Source: Gimesia chilikensis
GTDB taxonomy: Bacteria > Planctomycetota > Planctomycetia > Planctomycetales > Planctomycetaceae
NCBI RefSeq assembly: GCF_008329715.1
Contig: NZ_VTSR01000007.1
Location: forward strand, 62,001-126,000
DNA length: 64,000 nucleotides
Reading direction: 5' to 3'
The position numbers were made by a program, and so were the translations under genes. The stretch's first letter is position 1. Each line of letters opens with the position of its first letter. The notes beneath the pieces are model-generated. The model was given only the letters and a program-made list of their open reading frames with translations. It had not been told where the DNA came from and searched no databases. Positions 8,692 to 17,723 of the stretch are shown here, piece after piece.

Positions 8692-10071
8692 ATGAATCTG
8701 CAGTTTGACGATACGATTGTGGCACTGGCGTCTGCTCCTGGAGCAGGCGCAGCCGGCCTGATTCGCATCAGTGGTCGTGAGATTCTACCCTGTCTGTCAG
8801 CCTGCTTTGAAGCGGAAACGGACTGGCAGCAAAGCACGCGCTCGCAGCGGTATCCGGGAACACTGCAACTGGCAGGTTCCGAAACCCGCCTGCCCGGGGC
8901 ACTCTATTACTGGCCGACGTCGCGGAGCTTTACCGGTCAGCCGCTGGCGGAATTTCATACCGTCAGTTCTCCCCCTCTGCTGGAAGCCGCCATTGAACAG
9001 ATTGCTTCCCGCGGGGCCCGCATGGCGCGGCCCGGAGAATTCACCTTGCGTGCCTTTCTGGCAGGACGTGTCGATCTGATGCAGGCCGAAGCAGTGCTGG
9101 GGGTGATTGATGCGCACGATCATGAAGAGCTGAACCTGGCACTCAGTCAGCTGGCGGGCGGTGTCTCGACCCGGATCGGGCGGGCACGCATCGAACTGCT
9201 GGAACTGCTGGCCGAACTGGAAGCAGGGCTCGATTTTGTCGAGGAAGACATCGAATTCATAGACCGCGTGACGTTGGTGACCCGTCTGGAAGGCATTCGC
9301 GAGTTCTGCGAGCAGCTGTATGCCGACTCGGCACAGCGGATGGAGTCGACCGGCAGTCTGTCGCTGGTACTGGCGGGGCTGCCTAATGCGGGGAAAAGCA
9401 CACTGTATAATGCGCTGGTCGGGGATGCCGAAGCCGCACTGGTGTCAGACGTCGCAGGTACCACCCGCGATTACCTGGTGACGCCGCTGAATTGGAAAGG
9501 TCAGAGTATCCACCTGATTGATACCGCCGGCCTGGAAACGGGAGCCCATGAAATTTCAGTCAGTGCTCAGAACTTTCGTCAGGCACAGACGCAACAGGCG
9601 GATCTGGTGGTCTGGTGCACGGCCGCTGATTTGACGCCTGAAATGAGTGCCGAGGACAGCAGTCAACGCGATCAGTTGGCAGCCGTTCGCAATGTGCTGA
9701 CGGTGCGTACGAAAAGTGACCTCTCCCCTGTCCCTGTAGAAGCTGATTCTATAGAGGCCGACCTGGAGATCAGTGTTGCGGACGGGACTGGTTTGGAAGC
9801 CCTGCAGGATCAGATACTGGAACGTCTGTCTGAGACGCATCGCGGGGGCAGGCATCTGATCGGTTCCACTGCGTCACGGTGTCGGGAAAGCCTGCGGGCA
9901 GCGGGTGAATCTCTGGGAGCCGCGGAAGAAGCTGCTGAGCTGCAACTCGGGGAAGAACTGGTGGCGATCGAAATCCGCGAAGCCCTGCAGCATCTGGGGC
10001 AGATCGTCGGCCAGGTTTACACTGACGACATCCTTGATCGTATCTTCAGCAAATTCTGCATCGGTAAGTAA
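8692..10071 (+). CDS. mnmE: tRNA modification GTPase MnmE
   Basis: 459 residues, normal length. The N-terminal folate-binding domain begins DDTIVALASAPGAGAAGLIRISG. The inserted G domain has G1 GLPNAGKST (about 229-237), the K-loop AGTTRDY, DTAGLE and TKSD. The protein ends in FCIGK, the family signature carrying the catalytic cysteine. With MnmG it installs the cmnm5 group on wobble uridine; mnmG is not in this window. It lies 24 bases after yidC, a pairing common in bacteria, though the usual rpmH-rnpA genes are absent here. Confidence 0.95.
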   Translation: MNLQFDDTIVALASAPGAGAAGLIRISGREILPCLSACFEAETDWQQSTRSQRYPGTLQLAGSETRLPGALYYWPTSRSFTGQPLAEFHTVSSPPLLEAAIEQIASRGARMARPGEFTLRAFLAGRVDLMQAEAVLGVIDAHDHEELNLALSQLAGGVSTRIGRARIELLELLAELEAGLDFVEEDIEFIDRVTLVTRLEGIREFCEQLYADSAQRMESTGSLSLVLAGLPNAGKSTLYNALVGDAEAALVSDVAGTTRDYLVTPLNWKGQSIHLIDTAGLETGAHEISVSAQNFRQAQTQQADLVVWCTAADLTPEMSAEDSSQRDQLAAVRNVLTVRTKSDLSPVPVEADSIEADLEISVADGTGLEALQDQILERLSETHRGGRHLIGSTASRCRESLRAAGESLGAAEEAAELQLGEELVAIEIREALQHLGQIVGQVYTDDILDRIFSKFCIGK

Positions 10072-10088
10072 GCTGCTGCATCAGACGT

Positions 10089-11696
10089 TCAGCGAGCGTG
10101 AAGCCAGTCCGGCACGGTTCCCGGCTCAATCCCCATCTGCGGAATGAAGTAGAAGAACATGAAGGCGGTGAGCAGGAACACGCCGATCAGATTCAGGATG
10201 ATGCCGTAAGTCAGCATGTCTGACATCTTGATTTTTCCCGAAGCAAAGACAATCGCATTCGGGGGTGTAGCGATCGGCATGGTAAACGCGCAACTGGCGG
10301 AGATCGCTGCGGGGATCATGATCAGCCGGGGGTCGATTTCCAGACTGACCGCGGTGGCAGCCAGGATCGGCAGCACCGTATTCACGGTTGCAATGTTCGA
10401 TGTGAATTCGGTCAGGAAGGTCAGCATCAGGCAGGCGGCCAGAACCAGAGCCCAGGCGGGCCAGCCGGCGATTACCTGAGAGAAGACATGCCCGACCCAG
10501 TCGGAGAGTTCGGTCGATTTGAAAGCGCCCGCGATGGCGAAGCCGCCGCCAATCAATAGCAGGACGCCCCAGGGCAATCGCTCTGCGGTCTCCCAGTCCA
10601 TGAGATATTCGGTCTGTCCCGTTTCGGATTTCCGGGCAGGAATGGCAAACATCAGAATCGCCATTCCCATGGCAACGGTCGAATCGTGGACCCAGCTTGA
10701 CGCCTGGTCCGCGGGGATGCCCCACTTCTTGAGGAAGTGAATCGGTAACTGTTCCCAGCCGGCCAGCAGCTCCCATTCACCAAAGATCAATGGTTTTCGC
10801 GTGACCCAGAGGATAGCGGTGGTCGCGAAGACGAACAGCATCAGGGCCTCAGCGCGGGTGGGCTGTCCCAGCTTCTGAATCTGTTCCTGAATAATATCTC
10901 GAGAGGAGGTTTTGGAACTGGAGAGCGATGGCATTCTCCAGCAAAGAACCAGCCAGGTGATCATAATGAAGGTCACCCCGAACGGGACAACCATGATCAT
11001 CCACTCCCCTGCCGAGAGTTGCGGGCCTTGCGGAAACTGAGCCAGCCAGATCTGCTGAAAGGCGATATTGGTGGGCGTGCCGATCAGCGTGGTGACACCG
11101 CCGATACTGGCGGAATACGCGATGCCCAGCAGCAGCGCGACTGAAAAATGGCGAATGGCTTTTGAAGAATCGACGTTGGAATCAAAGAGTGAGAGTTCGG
11201 ACATGGAACCGATGATCGCCATGCCGATGGGGAGCATGAGTAGCGTAGAGGCGGTATTACTGATCCACATCGAAAGGAAGCCGGTCGCGAACAGGAAACC
11301 CAGCACGACCCGGCGAGGGCTTGATCCGACTACATTAATCGTATGCAGGGCAATGCGGCGATGGACGCCCCATTTTTCGATGCCCAATGCGATAATGAAC
11401 CCACCCATATACAGAAAGATATTCTGATTAATATAAGCCTGACTGACCGTCGCCGGGTTCTGGATACCGAACAGGGGAAAGGCAAACAGCGGAACCAGGC
11501 TGGTAACGGCAATGGGTAGTGCCTGCGTCATCCAGAGGATTGCCATCAGCGCGGTCACCGCAGCCAGACGCTGCGCAGCAGAGGACATATCGTCCGGCGT
11601 CGGCAGATTCAAAATGATCACAAACGCGATCAGGCTGAACAATTTACCGTAGAAGGGAATCCGGCTTTCTGAAGTATGTGATGAGTCGCCAATCAC
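10089..11696 (-). CDS. DASS/SLC13-family sodium:anion symporter
   Basis: 535 residues with about a dozen hydrophobic segments. The family's two SNT-type motifs are visible: ISNTASTLLMLPIG in the first half and TEFTSNIATVNTVLPIL in the second. FAIPARK and IGGGFAIAGAFKSTELS fit the SLC13 repeat architecture. These inner-membrane carriers import di- and tricarboxylates or sulfate with Na+; the ligand cannot be assigned. The gene is convergent with mnmE (17 bases between stops). Confidence 0.88.
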   Translation of the reverse strand: MIGDSSHTSESRIPFYGKLFSLIAFVIILNLPTPDDMSSAAQRLAAVTALMAILWMTQALPIAVTSLVPLFAFPLFGIQNPATVSQAYINQNIFLYMGGFIIALGIEKWGVHRRIALHTINVVGSSPRRVVLGFLFATGFLSMWISNTASTLLMLPIGMAIIGSMSELSLFDSNVDSSKAIRHFSVALLLGIAYSASIGGVTTLIGTPTNIAFQQIWLAQFPQGPQLSAGEWMIMVVPFGVTFIMITWLVLCWRMPSLSSSKTSSRDIIQEQIQKLGQPTRAEALMLFVFATTAILWVTRKPLIFGEWELLAGWEQLPIHFLKKWGIPADQASSWVHDSTVAMGMAILMFAIPARKSETGQTEYLMDWETAERLPWGVLLLIGGGFAIAGAFKSTELSDWVGHVFSQVIAGWPAWALVLAACLMLTFLTEFTSNIATVNTVLPILAATAVSLEIDPRLIMIPAAISASCAFTMPIATPPNAIVFASGKIKMSDMLTYGIILNLIGVFLLTAFMFFYFIPQMGIEPGTVPDWLHAR

Positions 11697-11782
11697 GTAG
11701 AGAGTATCCCTGGATAATCAGCAGGCGCACTCGCTGGGGAGCAGGCACTGTCAACAGGTTGAATCAGCGTGTCGAATCAGGC

Positions 11783-12250
11783 TTAGTCCTGTGCCGGATG
11801 GATGAACTGGTGGCCCTTGGGGCGGACGGTCAGAACCGGACAGGGGGCTTTCCGCACGACCTTCTCTGCCACGCTTCCGAGCAGGAGGTGCGCGGTGAAG
11901 GAACGACCGTGTGTGCCGACCACGATGACGTCGATGTCTTCTTTTTTCGCGTACTTCAGAATATCGACAAACGGATTGCCATGTACCCAGTGGGTCACCA
12001 GGTCGAGCCCCTCTTTATCTTCGTCCAGGATCCAGTTTTCGAGTCGGGTTTTGGCGAAGTTTTCGAAGTCTTCCTTGGGCGGAAGTGCATAGCTTTCAAA
12101 CATGGGCATGTAGACAATGGGGTCTTCAATCACGTTCAGCAGATGCAGCTGGGCATCGAATTTCCGTGCCAGTTCGACAGCGTATTGAGTAGCGGCCTGA
12201 GAGGGTTCACTGAAGTCTGTGGGGATGAGGATTTTATTGATTTCAATCAT
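11783..12250 (-). CDS. Universal stress protein, UspA family
   Basis: 155 residues from ATG at 12250, chosen because GAAAGGA lies upstream and the protein then starts MIEINKILIPTDFSE, the standard first strand of the fold. The nucleotide-binding motif G-x2-G-x9-G-S is present (GTHGRSFTAHLLLGS), so it is probably the ATP-binding subtype. FDAQLHLLNVIEDP is the typical second strand. An upstream in-frame start at 12298 would add 16 residues without homology. Cytoplasmic; role in stress persistence assumed from the family. It reads away from the epimerase gene across a 286-base gap. Confidence 0.88.
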   Translation of the reverse strand: MIEINKILIPTDFSEPSQAATQYAVELARKFDAQLHLLNVIEDPIVYMPMFESYALPPKEDFENFAKTRLENWILDEDKEGLDLVTHWVHGNPFVDILKYAKKEDIDVIVVGTHGRSFTAHLLLGSVAEKVVRKAPCPVLTVRPKGHQFIHPAQD

Positions 12251-12536
12251 GAGCGGTATCCTTTCAGTGGCCGGGCCGACTAAATTATTCAGGGGCAATC
12301 ATTGCAAGCAGGCTCCATTATAAGGGGAGTCGTGCGGGAAACAATAGACGGGGGAAGCGGGAAACGACATTCGAAAAAGTGTTTCTTTTTTTTGTTAAGA
12401 AACCGAGGTCGTGGTTTGTGAAACCGAGATGATCTCCTTATGATGAGTTGAGGCTCCCGAGAGGCGGGGGCTTGTTTTGTAATGAAAACCGAACAATTTG
12501 AGACCTAGAGAAACAATCAATCGGGGAGGCAAAAGA

Positions 12537-13385
12537 ATGGAAAAATGGCCTATTGGTGTATTCGCATCCGTCGACGCGGGACTGGGGGTACACTTCGATG
12601 TCGTCCAGGAATTAGGAATCCCCACGATTCAGATTCATGCACCCCATGCGGAGACTCGGTCGAAAGAACTCGCCGACGAATTCATGAAGAAATGTAATGA
12701 TGCCGGCATTCAGTTGACCTGCGTCTTCGGTGGTTTTGAAGGTGAAAGCTACGCAGATATTGAAACGACGAAGAAGACCGTAGGGCTGGTTCCAGCCGAA
12801 ACCCGGGCCGCCCGCACGGAAGAGATGAAAGAGATTTCCGATTTCGCCAAACAGCTGGGTTGCGATACCGTGGCGCTGCACATTGGCTTCGTTCCCGAGG
12901 ATCGTGAATGCGACGATTACAAGGATCTGGTGAAAACCACCCAGGATCTGCTGGATCATGTCAAAGTGAACGGCCAGAATCTGAATCTCGAAACCGGGCA
13001 GGAAAGCGCCGATCATCTGCTTGATTTCATCGGCGATGTGGCACGTGACAATCTTAAAATCAACTTTGATCCCGCTAACATGATTCTGTACGGGACGGGC
13101 GATCCGATTGCTGCCCTGAAACGGGTTGGCCATCTGGTCGGCAGTGTGCACTGCAAGGATGCCACCTGGGCTCCCGAGGATCAACGCGGCGTAGCCTGGG
13201 GAGCAGAAGTGCCTCTGGGTGACGGTGATGTCGGCATGGGAACATACCTGCGGACTCTCGATGAAATCGGTTACACTGGCCCGTTGACCATCGAACGGGA
13301 AATTCCCGAGCAGCGGGATCAGCAGAAGGCTGATATCGGCAAAGCGGTCGCTTTGTTGACAGAGCTGAAAGAACAGCTGGCCTGA
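12537..13385 (+). CDS. Sugar phosphate isomerase/epimerase (xylose isomerase-like TIM barrel)
   Basis: 282 residues from ATG at 12537, preceded by GGGGAGG. Metal-binding positions of the AP-endonuclease-2/xylose isomerase superfamily are seen: E in NLNLETGQE, D in NFDPANMI, H in VHCKDATW and E in TIEREIP. Likely a cytoplasmic divalent-metal enzyme interconverting ketoses or related sugars. The family is broad (hydroxypyruvate isomerase, tagatose epimerase, inosose dehydratase), so the substrate is open. The next gene starts 41 bases downstream on the same strand, but no functional link is obvious. Confidence 0.85.
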   Translation: MEKWPIGVFASVDAGLGVHFDVVQELGIPTIQIHAPHAETRSKELADEFMKKCNDAGIQLTCVFGGFEGESYADIETTKKTVGLVPAETRAARTEEMKEISDFAKQLGCDTVALHIGFVPEDRECDDYKDLVKTTQDLLDHVKVNGQNLNLETGQESADHLLDFIGDVARDNLKINFDPANMILYGTGDPIAALKRVGHLVGSVHCKDATWAPEDQRGVAWGAEVPLGDGDVGMGTYLRTLDEIGYTGPLTIEREIPEQRDQQKADIGKAVALLTELKEQLA

Positions 13386-13426
13386 ATGCTGCCTGTTTCT
13401 CCTGAAACTGCTGGCGGAGACTGTCT

Positions 13427-14680
13427 GTGAAGAACGTGTTTGAAGATGTGACCTGTGCCGGATGTTGCTGCGTCTGCGATGACATCCAGGTCACGACAGA
13501 CGGCCAACAGATACTAGACGTGCAGACCACCTGCCCCCAGGGGCAGGCGTGGTTTGCGCGCTCCCGCCAGACAGAACAGTTACAGCCCCAGATCAATGGC
13601 ACTGTAGCGTCTCAGGAAGCTGCTTTGACCCGTGCTGCAGAGCTGCTTCAAAGTGCGACCTCTCCCCTGCTCTTTGGCATGGGGCAATCCGCGACCGAAG
13701 CGCAACGGGCAGCCATCAGTCTGGCAGATCGCATCGGAGCCACGATCGACAGTGGTGCTGCAGCTTCCACGCGTGCACTCCAGCAGGTGGGAGAAGCCTC
13801 CTGCACTTTGGGAGAAGTGCGTAGTCGTGCGGATCTGATTATCTACTGGAACGCGGAGAGTCTACGGTCGAATCCGCATCACCAGCAGAGCCTGAATTCC
13901 GGGGCCGACCCGATTTCACGGAAAATCGTCACCGTTGGTGCTTCCGCGTCAGATGCAAGTGCTGACGTTGATCTTACACTCAGTGTTCCTGTTGAGGGGG
14001 AATTCGAAACGCTTTGGCGGTTGCGGGCATTGCTCAGGGGGATTGCCCTGAATGGTGATGTCCCCCCAGGTCTGTCAGCGGGAGAACTGGAATCACTGGC
14101 AGCGCTGATTCGGCAGAGTCGCTATATCGTGATTTTTTTCGGACCTGCTGACTCTGGAGATCGCCTGTTCCATCGTAAGCTTGAAGCACTTTCATTACTG
14201 GCCCGGGAGATTCAGTCTGAACGTCGCTGTCATACCATCAATGTTCCAACTGCAGGTGCTACAAAAGGGGCCGAACCGGTGCTGGCCTGGCAGACAGGTT
14301 ACGCAGCGGCGGTGAGCTTTGCAGTCGGGTATCCGCGTTTTTCTCCCTGTGAATATGCAACTGTTCGCATGCTGGAACAGAAAGAGGCTGATGTCTGTCT
14401 GCTGATCGGTGATGCACCTTTGACGGGACTTTCGGAGCTGGCCCTGCAGGAGTTGCAACAGATCCCCCTGATTCATGTCGGCCCTGCTCCTCTGGGCGAC
14501 CTTGAGCCGGAAGTCTTCCTCCCGACGGGGATCTCCGGTATCCATTCGGGAGGTTCCCTCTACCGCTTTGACGGAACACCGCTTCCACTACGTGCACTGA
14601 TTGCCACGCCTCAGCTCAGTGAAGCAGAGGTGCTGCAGCAACTCGAAAGCCTGCTCACGCCTGTTTTGCCTATCTGTTAG
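13427..14680 (+). CDS. Formylmethanofuran dehydrogenase subunit B-like protein (FhcB/FwdB)
   Basis: 417 residues from GTG at 13427 with GGCGGA upstream. The N-terminus has a cysteine cluster, C10-x2-C13-C14-C15-x-C17-DD, plus C36, where FwdB/FmdB proteins place an iron-sulfur site. The rest follows the molybdopterin-oxidoreductase-like fold (SPLLFGMGQSATEAQ, ADLIIYWNAESLRSNPHH). In methylotrophic bacteria the homologue is part of the formyltransferase/hydrolase complex of H4MPT-linked C1 oxidation, a pathway known from planctomycetes. The partner genes fhcA, fhcC and fhcD are not in this window. Whether the protein keeps a metal cofactor cannot be judged here. Confidence 0.8.
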   Translation: MKNVFEDVTCAGCCCVCDDIQVTTDGQQILDVQTTCPQGQAWFARSRQTEQLQPQINGTVASQEAALTRAAELLQSATSPLLFGMGQSATEAQRAAISLADRIGATIDSGAAASTRALQQVGEASCTLGEVRSRADLIIYWNAESLRSNPHHQQSLNSGADPISRKIVTVGASASDASADVDLTLSVPVEGEFETLWRLRALLRGIALNGDVPPGLSAGELESLAALIRQSRYIVIFFGPADSGDRLFHRKLEALSLLAREIQSERRCHTINVPTAGATKGAEPVLAWQTGYAAAVSFAVGYPRFSPCEYATVRMLEQKEADVCLLIGDAPLTGLSELALQELQQIPLIHVGPAPLGDLEPEVFLPTGISGIHSGGSLYRFDGTPLPLRALIATPQLSEAEVLQQLESLLTPVLPIC

Positions 14681-14835
14681 CAGGTAAAACCCTTAGGTGA
14701 TTTCTGGCGAAACAGTATGACTGTTATAACCGTCAGGACCTGAATGAGATTTTTGCCACAGATATCCCTCCTCAGGTGAGGGAACAGAATTCTGACCTAG
14801 AGTTAAAATAAGTCTCTATTCAGGAGAACCATGGT

Positions 14836-16275
14836 GTGATCGGCAGCTCACAAAGACGCTCAAAGCTGTCAGGTTTCATCAGTATTTATTTATGGTTCGC
14901 TCAGGTTCCGATTATGATTGCAGAAATTCAGGAAAAACCAGAACTCACTCACAGTGATGCAGCGGGAAATCAGGAGACCGTTGCGATTCGTGTAGAAGAT
15001 CTGATCGTGGGACGCACGATTCAAAATCCGATCCATGACGCGAATGGTGTGCTCCTGCTGGCTGAAGGTTCCGTGATTACCTCACGTTTCAAAGATTTAT
15101 TGCGCGAGCGCAAACAGAGTCATGTGGAACTGCACGGCGACGATGCTGCTACAGTGAGCCTGAATGCACTGGCGGGAAATCCGCTGGTCGACGGTACCAG
15201 CCAGGGGATCTTTTCTACTGAGTTGACAGAAAAACTGGACCGGTTAATCGAATCAGGGTCCATGTTTGTTGCCAATACCGGACCGGCACTCCGCGATTCG
15301 ATGGTGGTACATGGCTGTAAAGGGTATGACCAGAAGCATCGCGAGCATCTGTTCGAGCAGCAGAAAAAGTTCGGTGAATCACTGGATGGAATGATGCGCG
15401 GCGCGCTGAGTGGGACGACTCCCAGCGGTTCTCAAATCACCAGCATGGCGGCCAGTTATCTGACACAGCTGACTGCTGACGCAGACAGCGTGATTTCCGT
15501 CGCAACAGAGGCGGGCAAAGATGAAACCCTGTCGCAGCACTGTCTGCAGATGTCGCTGTTAGGTATGGCGATTGGTGCCGAACTGAACCTGGATGAAACC
15601 AACGTAAGAAACATCGGCCTGTGTGGGCTGGTCCACGACTGGGGCATGGTCAAAGTACAGGCCAAAATCGGTAAATGGCGTCGCAAGCTCGATCCACTGG
15701 AGCGGATGGAAATGCAGAAGCATCCCATCTTTTCTCTGGAAATGCTGGAAGATGTGGCTGGGATTCCGAGTATTGTGCCAGTCGTCTGTTACCAGGTACA
15801 CGAACAGCCGAATGGACTGGGTTACCCCCGGCAGCGAAGTCAGAAAATGATTCACCTGTTCGCCCGGATCTTAAATGTGGCCCATTGCTATGTGTCGCTG
15901 ACCAGTTCCCGTGAGGACCGCCCTGCCCTGATGCCTTACGCGGCGATGGAGCACATGCTGCGTCTGACGAACGAAAAAATGATTGATTCTTCAGCGATGC
16001 GAGCCTTGTTGAACCTGCTCTCGTTGTTTCCGGTGGGAAGTTTCGTCACCCTGACGGATGGAAGTGCGGCTCGCGTGATCCGTCGCAATGGGGAAAATTA
16101 TACGAGTCCGATCGTACAGATCATCCAGACCGCGGATGGCAAACAGGCCGATCCCCTGGATCCGAATTGCATTATTGATCTTCGTCAGAGCGAGTTGGAG
16201 ATTGATCAGGCCCTGCCCACCCCTGGAAAAGATGAGATCGAACTGACATCCGAACTGTTTTACGGACAGGTTTAA
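14836..16275 (+). CDS. HD-GYP-like domain protein (probable degenerate c-di-GMP phosphodiesterase)
   Basis: 479 residues from GTG at 14836 (AGGAGA upstream); ATG at 14914 is an equal alternative and would remove a hydrophobic 26-residue extension. The first half has no recognised domain. The second half has QHCLQMSLLGMAIG, then the HD pair H267-D268 and H322-E323 leading into GLGYP (about 328-332). Canonical HD-GYP proteins read HHExxDGxGYP; here the first H of the pair is V and the D is N, so turnover of c-di-GMP is doubtful and a binding or signalling role is possible. No receiver domain. Stand-alone gene. Confidence 0.75.
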   Translation: MIGSSQRRSKLSGFISIYLWFAQVPIMIAEIQEKPELTHSDAAGNQETVAIRVEDLIVGRTIQNPIHDANGVLLLAEGSVITSRFKDLLRERKQSHVELHGDDAATVSLNALAGNPLVDGTSQGIFSTELTEKLDRLIESGSMFVANTGPALRDSMVVHGCKGYDQKHREHLFEQQKKFGESLDGMMRGALSGTTPSGSQITSMAASYLTQLTADADSVISVATEAGKDETLSQHCLQMSLLGMAIGAELNLDETNVRNIGLCGLVHDWGMVKVQAKIGKWRRKLDPLERMEMQKHPIFSLEMLEDVAGIPSIVPVVCYQVHEQPNGLGYPRQRSQKMIHLFARILNVAHCYVSLTSSREDRPALMPYAAMEHMLRLTNEKMIDSSAMRALLNLLSLFPVGSFVTLTDGSAARVIRRNGENYTSPIVQIIQTADGKQADPLDPNCIIDLRQSELEIDQALPTPGKDEIELTSELFYGQV

Positions 16276-16401
16276 GCTGCCCTGACCGTTAAATTGCTGC
16301 TAATCCGAACCTCATAAGCCGTGAAACTGTCGATATTTGCAGAGCCAGATCCACTTCTCCGGGAAAACTGACGATTCCTGAATCAGAAACGGTGGTTATG
16401 C

Positions 16402-16430
16402 TTGAAACTGATCGCGGAATGGCTTATATT
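16402..16430 (+). promoter_or_regulatory. Probable promoter of tRNA-Phe
   Basis: TTGAAA (16402-16407), a 17-base spacer and TATATT (16425-16430). Transcription would begin near 16437, giving a leader of about 60 bases before the tRNA. Confidence 0.6.
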
Positions 16431-16499
16431 TCCATCTCGCTTCCATTAAGCGATGAATTCACAGGGAGTTAACGCCAGTGATTTCAAAGCGGAAACGAA

Positions 16500-16572
16500 G
16501 GGCATGTAGCTCAGTTGGTAGAGCACAGGACTGAAAATCCTGGTGTCGGCGGTTCGATCCCGCCCGTGCCCA
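16500..16572 (+). tRNA. tRNA-Phe (anticodon GAA)
   Basis: A complete cloverleaf of 73 bases. Acceptor stem GGGCATG (16500-16506) pairs with CGTGCCC (16565-16571) with one T-G pair; discriminator A at 16572. The anticodon stem CAGGA/TCCTG encloses CTGAAAA, with anticodon GAA at 16533-16535. The T-loop is GTTCGATCC. CCA is not encoded. Confidence 0.95.
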
Positions 16573-16594
16573 CTTTTAACCTGAAAACGATGCC

Positions 16595-16624
16595 GAGCGG
16601 GAATGTCTTTTGATATTCCCGCTC
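16595..16624 (+). terminator. Hairpin downstream of tRNA-Phe, probable terminator
   Basis: A 13-bp stem with a TTTT loop, GAGCGGGAATGTC against GATATTCCCGCTC with one G-T pair, beginning 22 bases after the tRNA. Only a weak T tract (GTTTG) follows, so it may act as terminator or processing signal. Confidence 0.55.
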
Positions 16625-16652
16625 GTTTGCGTTGGGGGCATGGGAAGAGCGC

Positions 16653-17189
16653 ATGTCTGAGTTTTACGGTACAAACGAGATCCTGTATTGTCCCGGCTTT
16701 GTCTGGTGTCTGCATGCAGATCCCGGGGATGGTGTGAAGCGACTGCAGCAGCGTTTGTACGAACGTTTTCAGTCTGAGGGGCGACAGGTCGTTGTCGCTG
16801 AAGAAGCTGACCCGCGTTCGATGAGAAAACGCCTGTTTCAAGAGCCTGCTAGCGTCGACTGGCTGGTGCAGAATTCCAGTCTCTCTCAAAATTCAGCCGA
16901 ACAGACCATCGGCGACTTTCCTGTCCGGGTCGCTCCCCTGCTCTCACAGAACGCCGCGAATCCACGCCGCTTTCTCGGAATGGCGGCGGCCCTGTCAAAA
17001 GACCCCGAAGTCCTGCTCTATGACACAATGGGCATGGATCTGGTAGGGATGCAGAGACTGCATGCGTATGTCCGCGTGCGGTACGCAGGTTGTCTGATTT
17101 TTGTGACTCCCCGCACGGATTTGCAGACCGAGTTCTGTCCCTCGCAGCTCTGCCCAACTCAGGGACAATGTCTCAGGGTTCGGCTCTAA
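16653..17189 (+). CDS. Degenerate ABC-type ATPase-like protein
   Basis: 178 residues from ATG at 16653 (GGGAAGAG upstream). The C-terminal half, NPRRFLGMAAALSKDPEVLL then YDTMGMDLVGM, aligns by eye with the signature-helix/Walker B/D-loop region of ABC ATPases (usually ARALARDPEVLLLDEPTSALD). The Walker B acid pair DE is replaced by DT and the LSGGQ signature is lost. At the N-terminus ADPGDGVKRL sits where a P-loop would be, but lacks GKS/T. It therefore cannot be a normal ATPase. It may be a regulatory remnant or an adapted binding protein. No permease lies nearby. Confidence 0.55.
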   Translation: MSEFYGTNEILYCPGFVWCLHADPGDGVKRLQQRLYERFQSEGRQVVVAEEADPRSMRKRLFQEPASVDWLVQNSSLSQNSAEQTIGDFPVRVAPLLSQNAANPRRFLGMAAALSKDPEVLLYDTMGMDLVGMQRLHAYVRVRYAGCLIFVTPRTDLQTEFCPSQLCPTQGQCLRVRL

Positions 17190-17309
17190 ATGAGTTGATC
17201 ACTTCGGTGAACCGATCTGATACAGATAAAATTCTGTTGCCGGACCTGTAACTCGCGGTACGATGAAAGGATGCTGACATAGGATCCATCTGAGACAGGA
17301 GCCGGCGGG

Positions 17310-17693
17310 ATGAATGCGGAACACGAATTGAATCTGGAAACGCTCGAACTGAAGGCCTTTGTGCCAGCGAAGGACTTCGAAGTATCCAAGCGCTTTTACT
17401 CGGATCTCGGTTTTCAGATCCCCTGGTCTTCGGATGAACTGGCCTATCTGCATTGTGGTAATTGCACGTTTCTGTTGCAGAACTTTTATGTCAAATCGCT
17501 GGCTGAGAATTTCATGATGCATCTCTCGGTTCAGAATGTCGACGACTGGCGTGCGCATGTGCGGGAACAGCAGATTGCCGAGACGTATGGCGTGACTGTG
17601 ACTGAGCCGGAACAACGTCCCTGGCGAATGCGGGACTTTGTATTGCATGACCCCTCCGGTGTATTGTGGCGGATCGCGGAAAATACAGATTGA
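17310..17693 (+). CDS. VOC-superfamily (glyoxalase/bleomycin-resistance fold) protein
   Basis: 127 residues. LKAFVPAKDFEVSKRFYSDL is the opening strand-helix of a VOC module, and DPSGVLWRIAE is the closing strand with the glutamate usually used as metal ligand. One module is expected to dimerise to form the site. An HLSV segment supplies a mid-protein histidine. Reaction unknown; the family covers glyoxalase I, dioxygenases and antibiotic-binding proteins. ATG at 17310 follows GGCGGG closely. Confidence 0.8.
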   Translation: MNAEHELNLETLELKAFVPAKDFEVSKRFYSDLGFQIPWSSDELAYLHCGNCTFLLQNFYVKSLAENFMMHLSVQNVDDWRAHVREQQIAETYGVTVTEPEQRPWRMRDFVLHDPSGVLWRIAENTD

Positions 17694-17723
17694 GTTGTTA
17701 CTGTTGTGTTAGCGGGCTTCGTT

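Noticed and set aside
16446-16889. Minus-strand open frame of 147 codons across the tRNA
   Set aside because: Its centre is the reverse translation of tRNA-Phe (GRDRTADTRIF...), a well-known annotation artefact.
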